From assembly GCA_031373545.1 (NCBI GenBank), contig JANMMT010000130.1, forward strand, positions 1 to 37,510: a stretch of 37,510 bases of DNA. The letters are read 5' to 3'. Origin of the DNA: JADCCX01 sp031373545 (lineage in GTDB: Bacteria > Pseudomonadota > Alphaproteobacteria > Rhizobiales > Beijerinckiaceae). The notes below the pieces were generated by a model that saw nothing but the letters and a program-made list of their open reading frames with translations, searched no databases and was not told the origin of the DNA. Below, piece by piece: positions 1 through 7,072 of this stretch. Every line of letters starts with the position of its first letter. The stretch's first letter is position 1. The position numbers and the translations under genes are program-made.

Positions 1-1105
1 CCAGCGCCGCCGCGATGCGGGGGGCGGCCTGTCCATCGCCGTAAGGGTTGGTCACGCCTGTTGTGTCGAGCGCGAGCGCCCGGTGGATGGCGTCCGCAAT
101 GGCCCCGCGCGCGGGGGGGCAATCGATGACCGAGGCGGCGCGCAGCCGCCCGTCCTGCCGCGTGCCGATGTTGAGGGCAGGCGTGCCAAAACTCGGCGCT
201 TCATAAAGACCGCTGGAGGAGTTGCCGATCACCACATCGCAGTGCCGGAGCGCGGCGGTATAGCGCGAAGCCCCCAGCGCATCGTGCAGCACGGCGTTGG
301 GGCGGCTCGCGCAAAAGGCAGCGATGGCCTCGCTCAGCGCGCGGTATCCCGGGTCGAGATTGACGCCTGTGAAGATGAGGCCCAGCTCATCACCGAAGCT
401 GTCCAGCGCGGCCAGCAGCTCGCCAAGCTGCGCCTCCGAGTCGCCCTCCAGCGTCACGGGGTGGAAGGTCACCACGGCGTTGCGGGCGCGTGGTGCAAGG
501 CCGGTGCTGGCGAAAAAATCCGCGTGGGACATCACCGGCCCCGCCAGCATGCGGTCGATGCCGGGGCTGCCCGAAACGATGACGCGCGCCGGATCTTCGC
601 CCATCTGGATGAGGCGCGCGGCGGCGTCAGCACTGGTGGCAAAATGCAGGTGGCTGAGCTTGGTGATGGCATGGCGGATGGCGTCATCCATCGCGCCCTC
701 CGTGATGTCACCGCCCGCGATGTGGGCAACGGGCAGCCGGAGCACCAAAGCGGCGCTGACGGCGGCGAGGATTTCATAGCGGTCCCCCAGAACCAGCACC
801 ATATCGGGTTGGAGGCGGTGCAAAGCGTCCGCGATGCCGCTGGTGGCTTGCCCCATGGCGCGCGCAACGGCGAGGCCGTCATCCCCTGCAAGGCAGAGGT
901 CGACGGTGGCGGCGGGGGGGAATCCGTCCGCCAGGAGCTGCGCCAGCGTGCCATGTGGCCCCAGATGCTGGCCGGTGGCGATGAGGGACAGTGCAAGGCG
1001 TGGCTCGGCTGCAATCGCCCTGGCAACAGGGACAAGCAGGCCCCAATCGGCCCGCCCGCCGGTGATCAGGGCGATGGAGACAGGCAGGGGACGGATATCA
1101 CTCAC
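1..1105 (-). CDS. legG: LegG/NeuC-type hydrolysing UDP-sugar 2-epimerase (C-terminus cut by window edge)
   Basis: Reading leftward from GTG at 1105, 368 codons are visible. The translation opens with SDIRPLPVSIALITGGRADWG and contains the NeuC-family blocks TGQHLGPHG, MVLVLGDRYEILAA, HIAGGDITEGAMDD, GNSSSGLYEAPSFGTPALNIG and NPYGDG. The family hydrolyses and epimerises UDP-N-acetylhexosamines at C2. Next to legC and legB the expected substrate is the UDP-linked 2,4-diacetamido-2,4,6-trideoxy sugar of the legionaminic acid pathway, releasing the free sugar for a sialate-synthase-like LegI, which is not in this window. The GTG start overlaps the legC stop in a GTGA junction (1102-1105), indicating translational coupling. 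Probably only about 10-25 C-terminal residues lie beyond the left edge. The family assignment is firm. The substrate rests on the neighbours, so a plain NeuC acting on UDP-GlcNAc cannot be fully excluded. Confidence 0.9.
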   Translation of the reverse strand, partial: MSDIRPLPVSIALITGGRADWGLLVPVARAIAAEPRLALSLIATGQHLGPHGTLAQLLADGFPPAATVDLCLAGDDGLAVARAMGQATSGIADALHRLQPDMVLVLGDRYEILAAVSAALVLRLPVAHIAGGDITEGAMDDAIRHAITKLSHLHFATSADAAARLIQMGEDPARVIVSGSPGIDRMLAGPVMSHADFFASTGLAPRARNAVVTFHPVTLEGDSEAQLGELLAALDSFGDELGLIFTGVNLDPGYRALSEAIAAFCASRPNAVLHDALGASRYTAALRHCDVVIGNSSSGLYEAPSFGTPALNIGTRQDGRLRAASVIDCPPARGAIADAIHRALALDTTGVTNPYGDGQAAPRIAAAL

Positions 1106-2301
1106 GCCGCCGCCTGCGCTGCGCCGGCGAGGCCGAGCTTCACGGAGGATGGCAGGTTGATGATGCGCGCCTCCAAGGCTTCCGCCACGGGCAGCGCATC
1201 GCGCGGACAGGCCGCGTACATCGGCAGGCGGTGCATGGCGGTCCACACCGGGCGTGTTTGGTAACCCGCGTCATTGGTGGCGGCCAGCAGCGCATCGCGC
1301 AGGGTGCGATCCGGCGCATCCAGCAGCGCGGCGTTAAGCCAGTAGTTGGACTGCGTGTCGGCTTGCTCGGCAAAGAAACGCAGGCCGGACACGCCCGAGA
1401 GCGCAGCGCGGTACGCCTCCGCCACGCGGCGTTTGGCCGCCACAAATCCCGGCAATTGCTCCAGCTGCGCCAATCCCAACGCGGCGTTGATGTTGGGGAG
1501 CCGGTAGTTGTAGCCCACTTCGTCGTGGTTGAACTCCCAGCGGTGCGGCTGCTTGGCTGTGGTGGTGATGTGGCGCGCGCGCTTGGCCAGATCGCCGTCG
1601 TTGGTGACGACCGCGCCGCCGCCGCCGGTGGTGATGATCTTGTTGCCGTTGAAGCTGAGCGTGCCCACTTCGGCAAGCGCGCCGGTGGGGCGCCCCTTGT
1701 AGGTGCTGCCGAGCGATTCGGTGGCATCTTCCACCACAGCCAGGCCAAAGCGCTCAGCCACTTCCAGCAACTCATCCAAGCGCACAGGGTGGCCGAAGGC
1801 GTGCATGGGCACCAGCGCCGCGATGCGCCGGCCCGTCGCGATATTGATCAGGCGATTGCCGTCGCGCCGGGTGATGCGGGTGAGATAGGCCTCCAGCCGC
1901 TTCGGATCCACGCCCAGGGAGCAGACTTCGGAATCAACGAAATGGGGCGTCGCGCCGCAATAACTCGCGGCATTGGCGGTGGCGACGAAGGTGAGCGCGG
2001 GCACCAGCACCTCGTCGCCGGGTTCCACGCCCGTGAGCATCAGCGCCACATGCAGTGCCGCTGTGCCGTTGCACACTGCGATGGCGTGCTCGGCACCGCA
2101 GGCCGCAGCCAGTGCTTGTTCGAAGGCCGTGACATAGGAACCGGCCGAAGAAACCCAGCCCGTGTCGATGCAGCGCTTGACGTAATCCCACTCGTTGCCC
2201 GCAAAGCGCGGCTCGTGCAGCGCCACCTGTGCTTCAGGCACGGGTGGCCCCGCGACGGAATGCAAAACGCGCAGCAATGCCTCTGAGATGCCAGCAGCCA
2301 T
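1102..2301 (-). CDS. legC: LegC-family PLP aminotransferase (UDP-4-keto sugar aminotransferase)
   Basis: This is a DegT/DnrJ/EryC1/StrS aminotransferase of 399 residues. It carries the LegC-type opening VALHEPRFAGNEWDYVKRC followed by IDTGWVSSAGSYV. The PLP-binding lysine is K221 in SFNGNKIITTGGGGA, and the cofactor-contact Asp lies in VVEDATESLGS. The enzyme transfers an amino group from glutamate to C4 of the 4-keto-6-deoxy sugar made by LegB. The reading frame is open further upstream to 2367, but ATG 2301 gives the usual family N-terminus (MAAGISEALL); the upstream codons look non-coding and run toward the divergent legB. It overlaps legG by 4 nt. The pair is transcribed away from legB, a common arrangement for genes of one pathway sharing a control region. 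Confidence 0.92.
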   Translation of the reverse strand: MAAGISEALLRVLHSVAGPPVPEAQVALHEPRFAGNEWDYVKRCIDTGWVSSAGSYVTAFEQALAAACGAEHAIAVCNGTAALHVALMLTGVEPGDEVLVPALTFVATANAASYCGATPHFVDSEVCSLGVDPKRLEAYLTRITRRDGNRLINIATGRRIAALVPMHAFGHPVRLDELLEVAERFGLAVVEDATESLGSTYKGRPTGALAEVGTLSFNGNKIITTGGGGAVVTNDGDLAKRARHITTTAKQPHRWEFNHDEVGYNYRLPNINAALGLAQLEQLPGFVAAKRRVAEAYRAALSGVSGLRFFAEQADTQSNYWLNAALLDAPDRTLRDALLAATNDAGYQTRPVWTAMHRLPMYAACPRDALPVAEALEARIINLPSSVKLGLAGAAQAAA

Positions 2302-2381
2302 ACGTGCGACTAGCTTCCGGCGCATCCATCTGTCAATGAAGCGGCCGGAAAGCGCCAGCGGGCACAACGGAGTTGGGAAGT
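2302..2381. promoter_or_regulatory. Divergent legC/legB control region
   Basis: These 80 bp separate the starts of two divergent genes of one pathway, so both promoters must lie here or within the coding ends. An imperfect inverted repeat is visible, GCTTCCGG at 2313-2320 against CCGGAAAGC at 2344-2352, with one extra base. It could be an operator. No convincing -35/-10 pair was recognised on either strand. Confidence 0.35.
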
Positions 2382-3392
2382 TTGCAGACCTACGAAAATC
2401 GCAAGGTGGTGGTCACCGGAGCCGATGGCTTCATCGGCTCCCATGTGGTGGAAGCGCTGGTGGAAGCGGGCGCGGATGTGACTGCGCTGGCGCTCTACAA
2501 CGCCTTCGACAGCCATGGCTGGCTCGATGATCTGGCCCCCGAGGTGCGCGGCGCGGTGCGCATTCTGCGCGGTGATGTGCGCGACGGCGGCTTTGTCCAC
2601 CGGCTGCTCAAGGGGCAGGATGCCTGCTTTCATCTCGCGGCGCTGATTGCCATACCCTTCTCCTATGAAGCCCCCCGCGCCTACGTGGACACCAATGTCG
2701 TGGGCACGCTGAACGTGCTGGAGGCTGCGCGCGACCACGGCCTGGCGCGCGTGGTCAACACCTCCACCAGCGAGGTGTACGGCACGGCGCTCCATACGCC
2801 CATGGCGGAAGATCACCCCCTGCAGGGCCAGTCGCCCTATTCCGCCAGCAAGATCGGCGCGGATATGCTGGCCGAAAGCTTCGCCCGCTCATTCGACCTG
2901 CCGGTGGTGACGCTGCGGCCCTTCAACACCTTCGGCCCCCGCCAGAGCGAGCGCGCGGTGATTGCCTCCACCATCCGCCAGGCACTGGACCCGGCCTGCG
3001 CCGCGATCAAGCTTGGCGACCCCTCGACCGAGCGGGATTTCACCTTCGTCACGGACACTGCGAGCGCCTTTCTCGCCACCGGGGCCGCGGATGGTCTGGC
3101 GTTCGGCACGGCCTACAACGGCGGCACCGGGCGTGCCGTGACCATCGGCGACATGGTGGAGATCGTGCGGCGTCTCTCGGGCACCAACAAGCCCGTCGAG
3201 CATGAGGCGGCGCGCATGCGGCCCGATGCTTCGGAAGTCAAAGCCCTGCTGGCGGATCACACGCGGCTCACGAACGCCGCCGGATGGACACCTGGAGTGG
3301 GATTGGAAGAGGGCATCGGCCGCACCATATCCTGGTGGCAGCGCCGCCTCGGTTCAGGCCGCGTGCGCACGTCGACGGACTATGTTCTTTAA
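2382..3392 (+). CDS. legB: LegB-family NAD-dependent sugar-nucleotide 4,6-dehydratase
   Basis: This extended SDR protein has 336 residues. The dinucleotide-binding motif VVVTGADGFIGSH is at residues 9-21, the family block ALALYNAFDSHGWLDDL follows, then TSTSEVYG, then the catalytic pair Y153/K157 in YSASK. LegB enzymes convert a UDP- (or GDP-) activated GlcNAc to the 4-keto-6-deoxy sugar, the first step toward legionaminic acid. No ATG is available. Two in-frame TTG codons occur, at 2373 and 2382. A GGAG at 2369-2372 lies 9 nt before the second and abuts the first, so TTG 2382 is preferred and gives the N-terminus MQTYENRKVVV. The non-ATG start may keep expression low. The gene is followed 15 bp later by an SDR gene on the same strand. 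Confidence 0.9.
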   Translation: MQTYENRKVVVTGADGFIGSHVVEALVEAGADVTALALYNAFDSHGWLDDLAPEVRGAVRILRGDVRDGGFVHRLLKGQDACFHLAALIAIPFSYEAPRAYVDTNVVGTLNVLEAARDHGLARVVNTSTSEVYGTALHTPMAEDHPLQGQSPYSASKIGADMLAESFARSFDLPVVTLRPFNTFGPRQSERAVIASTIRQALDPACAAIKLGDPSTERDFTFVTDTASAFLATGAADGLAFGTAYNGGTGRAVTIGDMVEIVRRLSGTNKPVEHEAARMRPDASEVKALLADHTRLTNAAGWTPGVGLEEGIGRTISWWQRRLGSGRVRTSTDYVL

Positions 3393-3407
3393 AGTGTGGA
3401 GCCCGCC

Positions 3408-4187
3408 ATGACCTTTCGCCTTGATGGACGCCGTGCGCTGGTGATGGGCGCGACACGCGGCATCGGTTATGGCATTGCCAAGGCCTTCGCGGAGGCGGGT
3501 GCACAGGTGGTGCTCACGGGCCGCAAGGCGGAGGATGCGGTGGCCGCCGCCGCGACCCTTGGTGTGGGTGTCGCAGGCCTTGCGCTCGACACGGGCGATC
3601 TGGCGCAGATCGACACGGTGCATGCGGCCGCTGTGCAAGCGCTCGGCGGCGAGATTGATGTGCTGGTGCTCAACAGCGGCGGCCCGCCGCCCGGCTCCGC
3701 CATGGGCGTCGCCAGCGCCGACTGGCAGAAGCATTTCACGGTGATGTTCGTGAGCCTCATCCGCATGGCGGACTTGTGCCTGCCCGGCATGATCGCACGC
3801 GGGCACGGGCGCATTCTCTCCGTGGTGTCATCGGGCGTGATTCAGCCCATCGCGAACCTGGGCGTGTCCAACGCCCTGCGGCCCGCCTTGATCGGCTGGG
3901 GCAAGAGCGTCTCCAACGAGGTGGCCAGCCACGGCGTCACGGTGAACGCCATCGCGCCCGGCCGCATCCAGACCGACCGCGTCGATCAGATCGACAAGGG
4001 GGCCGCCAGCCGCCAGAACACATCGCAGGCGCAGGTGCGCGCGCAGGCCATGGGGCGCATTCCCGCCGGACGCTACGGCACGCCGGAGGAGTTTGCCGCG
4101 ACAGCGCTGTTTCTGGCGAGCGATCAGGCATCCTTCATCACGGGATCGACAATCCGGGTGGATGGCGGCCAGATTTCCAGCGTATAA
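3408..4187 (+). CDS. SDR-family oxidoreductase with a degenerate active site
   Basis: This classical-length short-chain dehydrogenase has 259 residues. The Rossmann nucleotide-binding motif is MGATRGIGYGIA and a hydrophobic strand LVLNSGGPPPGS follows. The C-terminus FITGSTIRVDGG is typical of FabG-like SDRs. At the position of the usual YxxxK the sequence reads GVSNALRPALIGW: the alignment puts Ser where Tyr is expected and Arg where Lys is expected. The preceding catalytic serine region (VVSSGV) is kept. A FabG-like subgroup with SNAxR in place of YxxxK is, to my recollection, widespread, so this is probably a real subfamily feature and not decay. ATG 3408 has GTGGAG 6 nt upstream. The gene could be co-transcribed with legB, but nothing in it points to sugar-nucleotide metabolism. 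The substrate is unknown. Confidence 0.85.
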   Translation: MTFRLDGRRALVMGATRGIGYGIAKAFAEAGAQVVLTGRKAEDAVAAAATLGVGVAGLALDTGDLAQIDTVHAAAVQALGGEIDVLVLNSGGPPPGSAMGVASADWQKHFTVMFVSLIRMADLCLPGMIARGHGRILSVVSSGVIQPIANLGVSNALRPALIGWGKSVSNEVASHGVTVNAIAPGRIQTDRVDQIDKGAASRQNTSQAQVRAQAMGRIPAGRYGTPEEFAATALFLASDQASFITGSTIRVDGGQISSV

Positions 4188-4197
4188 AAGCCTGTCG

Positions 4198-4222
4198 CGG
4201 AAAATTGGGTACCGGTTTTCCG
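4198..4222. repeat. 25 bp dispersed palindrome, copy 1
   Basis: CGGAAAA at 4198-4204 is the exact inverse of TTTTCCG at 4216-4222, around a GGTACC-like centre. A near-identical element lies at 14526-14550, and in both copies the palindrome is followed by ATAA. Elements of this type (GTGGG then ACCGGTTTTCCG) are common between genes in several alphaproteobacteria. Here it lies between the SDR gene and the coxG-like gene and could form a hairpin in the transcript. Confidence 0.7.
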
Positions 4223-4267
4223 ATAAACGACATGCGCAGAGTCGTTCGAACGGTGGAGGCAAATCCC

Positions 4268-4717
4268 ATGGCGCTGACAATGACGGGCGAAGTCGATCTG
4301 CCGGCGCCGCAACCCATGGTCTGGGCCAAGCTGAATGACGCCGAGGTGCTGAAAGCCTGCATTCCGGGCTGCGAGAGCCTGGAAAAGCTCTCGGATACCG
4401 CATTCCAGGCCGTCGCCAAGATCAAGATCGGGCCGGTCAGTGCCACATTCAAAGGCCGCGTCGAGTTGTCCGAGATCGATGCGCCGAACGGCTACACCAT
4501 CAGTGGCGAGGGGCAGGGCGGCATCGCGGGTTTTGCCAAGGGCGGAGCCAGGGTGCATCTGTCACCCAGCGAAAGCGGCACGCGCATGACCTATGAAGTC
4601 GAGGCCCATGTGGGCGGCAAGATCGCCCAGCTCGGCGCGCGGTTGATCGACGGGGTGGCCAAGCGCATGGCCGACCAGTTTTTCGAGCGCTTCGCGGCGC
4701 AAATGCAGGCTGAATAG
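4268..4717 (+). CDS. CoxG-like SRPBCC-domain protein
   Basis: This 149-residue protein matches the carbon monoxide dehydrogenase subunit G (CoxG) family, a START/SRPBCC fold. Signature stretches are MTGEVDLPAPQPMVWAKLND, VLKACIPGCESLEKL, AKIKIGPVSATFKGRVEL and VGGKIAQLGARLIDG near the C-terminus. In carboxydotrophs CoxG helps recruit or mature the Mo-dependent CO dehydrogenase. No coxM, coxS or coxL gene is present here, so a CO-related role is not supported by context. Orphan homologues are frequent and probably bind a hydrophobic ligand or membrane. The start ATG 4268 is preceded by GGTGGAGG at a good distance; the frame is open far upstream but overlaps the SDR gene. The stop is 8 bp before mrp, so the two are likely co-transcribed. 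Confidence 0.88.
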   Translation: MALTMTGEVDLPAPQPMVWAKLNDAEVLKACIPGCESLEKLSDTAFQAVAKIKIGPVSATFKGRVELSEIDAPNGYTISGEGQGGIAGFAKGGARVHLSPSESGTRMTYEVEAHVGGKIAQLGARLIDGVAKRMADQFFERFAAQMQAE

Positions 4718-4725
4718 GGATACCC

Positions 4726-5859
4726 ATGATCACGAAAGATGATGTGCTGGCGGCCCTGAGCGCCGTGCCCGGCCCCGATGGAGCCACAGCCTTGCCGCAA
4801 TCGGGCGCGCTGTCGGACATCGTGATCCACAACGACAAGGTGTATCTCTCCATCGCGGTCGACCCCGCGCGCGCCGCCGCCTTTGAACCGCTGCGCAAAA
4901 GTGTGGAAGACACGCTGAAAGCCCTGCCCGGCGCTTCGGGCGCGCTGGTCACGCTCACCGCCGAGCGGCCCAAAGGCGCGGCATCCGTTGCGCCCCCCGC
5001 GCCTCAGCCAAATGCTCCAAAGCTTGGTCCGCGCGCCACACAAGCGACCACGCAAGCGGGACCGCCGGGCGTGAAGCACATTGTCGCGGTGGCCTCGGGC
5101 AAGGGGGGCGTGGGCAAATCCACCACTGCCTGCAATCTGGCCCTGGCGCTGGTGGCGGAAGGCCTGCGCGTGGGCGTGCTGGATGCGGATATCTACGGCC
5201 CCTCCATGCCTAAGCTCTTTGCCATTCGCGGGCGGCCCAAGATCAAGACCGGGCGCACGCTGATTCCCATGGAGGGGTACGGCGCGAAGGTCATGTCCAT
5301 CGGGTTTCTGGTGGAGGAGGACACAGCCATGATCTGGCGCGGCCCCATGGTGATCTCGGCGCTCAACCAGATGCTGCGCGAGGTGGATTGGGGCGAACTG
5401 GACGTGCTGGTGGTGGACATGCCGCCCGGCACCGGCGATGCGCAGCTCACCATGAGCCAATCCGTGCCGCTGGCGGGGGCCGTGATCGTGTCGACACCGC
5501 AGGATCTTGCCTTGATCGATGCGCGGCGCGGCGTGGCGATGTTTCAGAAGGTCAATGTGCCCATTCTGGGCATGATCGAGAACATGAGCACCTTCGTCTG
5601 CCCCCAATGCGGCACAACCTCTCACATCTTCGGCCACGGCGGTGCACGCGAGGAGGCCACCCGCATCGGTGTGCCGTTTCTGGGCGAAGTGCCGCTCCAT
5701 ATGGATATCCGCGAGCGCTCCGACAGTGGGCGGCCCGTGGTGGTGACCCAGCCCGACAGCGCCCATGCGCAGGCCTATCGCACCATCGCCCGCGCGCTGT
5801 GGGCGACGCTGGAATCGGGCTCGGCCCGCAAGGGCGCGCCGCGCATCGTGATGGAATAG
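4726..5859 (+). CDS. mrp: Mrp/ApbC-family iron-sulfur cluster carrier ATPase
   Basis: This 377-residue protein has an N-terminal MIP18/DUF59-like domain (about residues 1-80), a proline/alanine-rich linker (about 85-113), and a ParA/MinD-type P-loop ATPase domain. The deviant Walker A motif is GKGGVGKST at 125-133, followed by VLDADIYGPSMP and VVDMPPGTGDAQLT. A CPQC pair (C292/C295) is the bridging Fe-S cluster site of the dimer. The protein assembles and hands over 4Fe-4S clusters to apoproteins in the cytoplasm. ATG 4726 lies 8 bp after the coxG-like stop. The class is essentially universal and both the nucleotide-binding and cluster-binding motifs are intact. Confidence 0.96.
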   Translation: MITKDDVLAALSAVPGPDGATALPQSGALSDIVIHNDKVYLSIAVDPARAAAFEPLRKSVEDTLKALPGASGALVTLTAERPKGAASVAPPAPQPNAPKLGPRATQATTQAGPPGVKHIVAVASGKGGVGKSTTACNLALALVAEGLRVGVLDADIYGPSMPKLFAIRGRPKIKTGRTLIPMEGYGAKVMSIGFLVEEDTAMIWRGPMVISALNQMLREVDWGELDVLVVDMPPGTGDAQLTMSQSVPLAGAVIVSTPQDLALIDARRGVAMFQKVNVPILGMIENMSTFVCPQCGTTSHIFGHGGAREEATRIGVPFLGEVPLHMDIRERSDSGRPVVVTQPDSAHAQAYRTIARALWATLESGSARKGAPRIVME

Positions 5860-5867
5860 GCTCCGTC

Positions 5868-5896
5868 TTGACATTATGAATATATTCCTTTAATTC
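5868..5896 (+). promoter_or_regulatory. Candidate sigma-70 promoter downstream of mrp
   Basis: A perfect -35 hexamer TTGACA (5868-5873) is followed after 17 bp by TAATTC (5891-5896), a weak -10. The spacer holds the perfect palindrome GAATATATTC (5878-5887), and the inverted pair ATGAAT/ATTCAT (5876-5881 and 5893-5898) brackets the -10. The AT-rich block stands out against its GC-rich surroundings. If active, transcription would start near 5903 and run through the inverted repeats toward the UPF0280 gene. Confidence 0.4.
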
Positions 5897-5906
5897 ATGT
5901 GCGTCC

Positions 5907-5938
5907 TCCGGTGCGGTGAAGCGCTTCACCCTGCCGGA
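5907..5938. repeat. 32 bp interrupted palindrome
   Basis: The outer arms TCCGG (5907-5911) and CCGGA (5934-5938) enclose a 3x3 mismatch and the perfect 16 bp palindrome GGTGAAGCGCTTCACC (5915-5930). It lies about 50 bp after the mrp stop. There is no T-run after it, so it is not a standard intrinsic terminator. It could be an operator or the first hairpin of a leader RNA. Confidence 0.65.
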
Positions 5939-6147
5939 CACAGAAACGCTCTGCGCAGGGTGACGCCTGCCTGGGCGTGCCGGGGCCTCGTTATCGAGGC
6001 ACACCCAACGGACCAACAATATCCCAAACCTCTCGCAATTCCGGCCCGCTGGATGGAAGGCGAGGCCCCGGTTTTTGTTTGCCCCGCCCCCCGCTGGCTT
6101 GCCAAGCGGGGTTGCCATTCGGGGTTGAGCTGCGCCACTCTGCACCC

Positions 6148-6984
6148 ATGTCAACGGCACGCACCGCCAATTGGGCCGCGCCCCAAACCGCGCTTTTGGC
6201 GGGCGGGCGGTTGCACCTCCAGCACGGGCCGATCGATCTCGTGATCGGGGCCGACAGCCCGTTGGCTTATGCCGCCGCCGAGGCGCGGTTTCAAACCGTG
6301 CTGGGCGAGTTGGTGGGTGATCTCGCCGTGTTGCGCAGGCCAGTTCAGGAGGCACAAATCGTCACCAATCTCTCGCCCATCGCGCGACGCATGGTGGCGG
6401 CCTGTGCGCCCCATGCATCGCGGTTCATCACGCCCATGGCTGCGGTGGCGGGCGCGGTGGCGGATGAAATCCTGGCGACCATGGTGCGCGCTCACCCCGC
6501 GCTCCGCCGCGCCTACGTCAACAACGGCGGCGACATTGCCGTGCATCTGGCCAGGGGGGAGAGCTTGCGCATCGGACTTGTGGCGGATCTCGCGGCAGCG
6601 GTTCCCGCAGGTGCGTTCGATCTCACCCACAGCGGCGGTGTCGCCACCAGCGGCTGGCGCGGGCGCTCGTTCAGCCTGGGGATTGCCGACAGCGTGAGCG
6701 TGCAGGCGACTTCCGCCGCGAGCGCTGATGCAGCCGCGACGATCATTGCCAATGCCGTGGATGTGGATCACCCCTCGATCCGCCGCGCGCCTGCCCGCAG
6801 TCTTGATCCCGACAGCGATCTGGGCGACCTGCCCGTCACCACGGATGTGGGCCGGCTTCCGCCTGCCTTGGCGCAAGCGGCGCTGGCACGCGGTGAGACG
6901 GTGGCTGAAGCGCTATTGAAGCGCGGATTGATCCAGCACGCGGCTTTGATACTGCAAGGGCACGGGAGACTCATTCCGGCTTAG
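6148..6984 (+). CDS. UPF0280 family protein (ApbE-like fold)
   Basis: This 278-residue protein is of the UPF0280 family (COG2122). Recognisable blocks are GPIDLVIGADSPLAYAAAEA near the N-terminus, FITPMAAVAGAVADEIL, YVNNGGDIAVHLA, THSGGVATSGWRGRSFSLGIAD, and SASADAAATIIANAVDVDHP. The GAVAD, NNGGDI and SGGVATSG motifs resemble flavin-binding motifs of ApbE-like FMN transferases, to which the family is distantly related. Its biochemical role is not established. The frame is open upstream to 5977, but that part crosses the inverted-repeat interval and shows no family similarity, so ATG 6148 was chosen; no strong Shine-Dalgarno is visible. The preceding hairpins may control it. Confidence 0.85.
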   Translation: MSTARTANWAAPQTALLAGGRLHLQHGPIDLVIGADSPLAYAAAEARFQTVLGELVGDLAVLRRPVQEAQIVTNLSPIARRMVAACAPHASRFITPMAAVAGAVADEILATMVRAHPALRRAYVNNGGDIAVHLARGESLRIGLVADLAAAVPAGAFDLTHSGGVATSGWRGRSFSLGIADSVSVQATSAASADAAATIIANAVDVDHPSIRRAPARSLDPDSDLGDLPVTTDVGRLPPALAQAALARGETVAEALLKRGLIQHAALILQGHGRLIPA

Positions 6985-7072
6985 AACATGGTTGCGCCCG
7001 CCCGCAGGGGTGTTAGGTTTGCATCAGGACGGTCCGGCATTCGCGTCCCCGTCCGCATCACGGGAATCGACC

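Larger units (their letters stand above)
5860..6147 (+). other. Gene-free interval with nested inverted repeats; possible structured leader or small RNA
   Basis: No supported coding sequence is seen. The interval holds a 32 bp palindrome (5907-5938); TCACCCTG at 5926-5933 complementary to CAGGGTGA at 5956-5963, which would compete with that palindrome; the hairpin GCCTCG-TTAT-CGAGGC at 5985-6000; CCGGGGCCTCG at 5980-5990 perfectly complementary to CGAGGCCCCGG at 6061-6071, with TTTTTGTTT directly after it; and the hairpin at 6089-6111 just before the UPF0280 start. The alternative pairings and the T-run resemble an attenuator or a terminated small RNA. No known riboswitch class was recognised. 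A mobile palindromic repeat is the main alternative. Confidence 0.45.

Noticed and set aside
83..2286. Plus-strand open frames opposite legG and legC
   Set aside because: Composition is Arg/Gly/His-rich with no motifs; the minus strand carries clear LegG and LegC signatures.
5926..6138. A 70-codon minus-strand frame in the mrp-UPF0280 gap
   Set aside because: It coincides with the inverted repeats, has no ribosome binding site and no recognisable motif.
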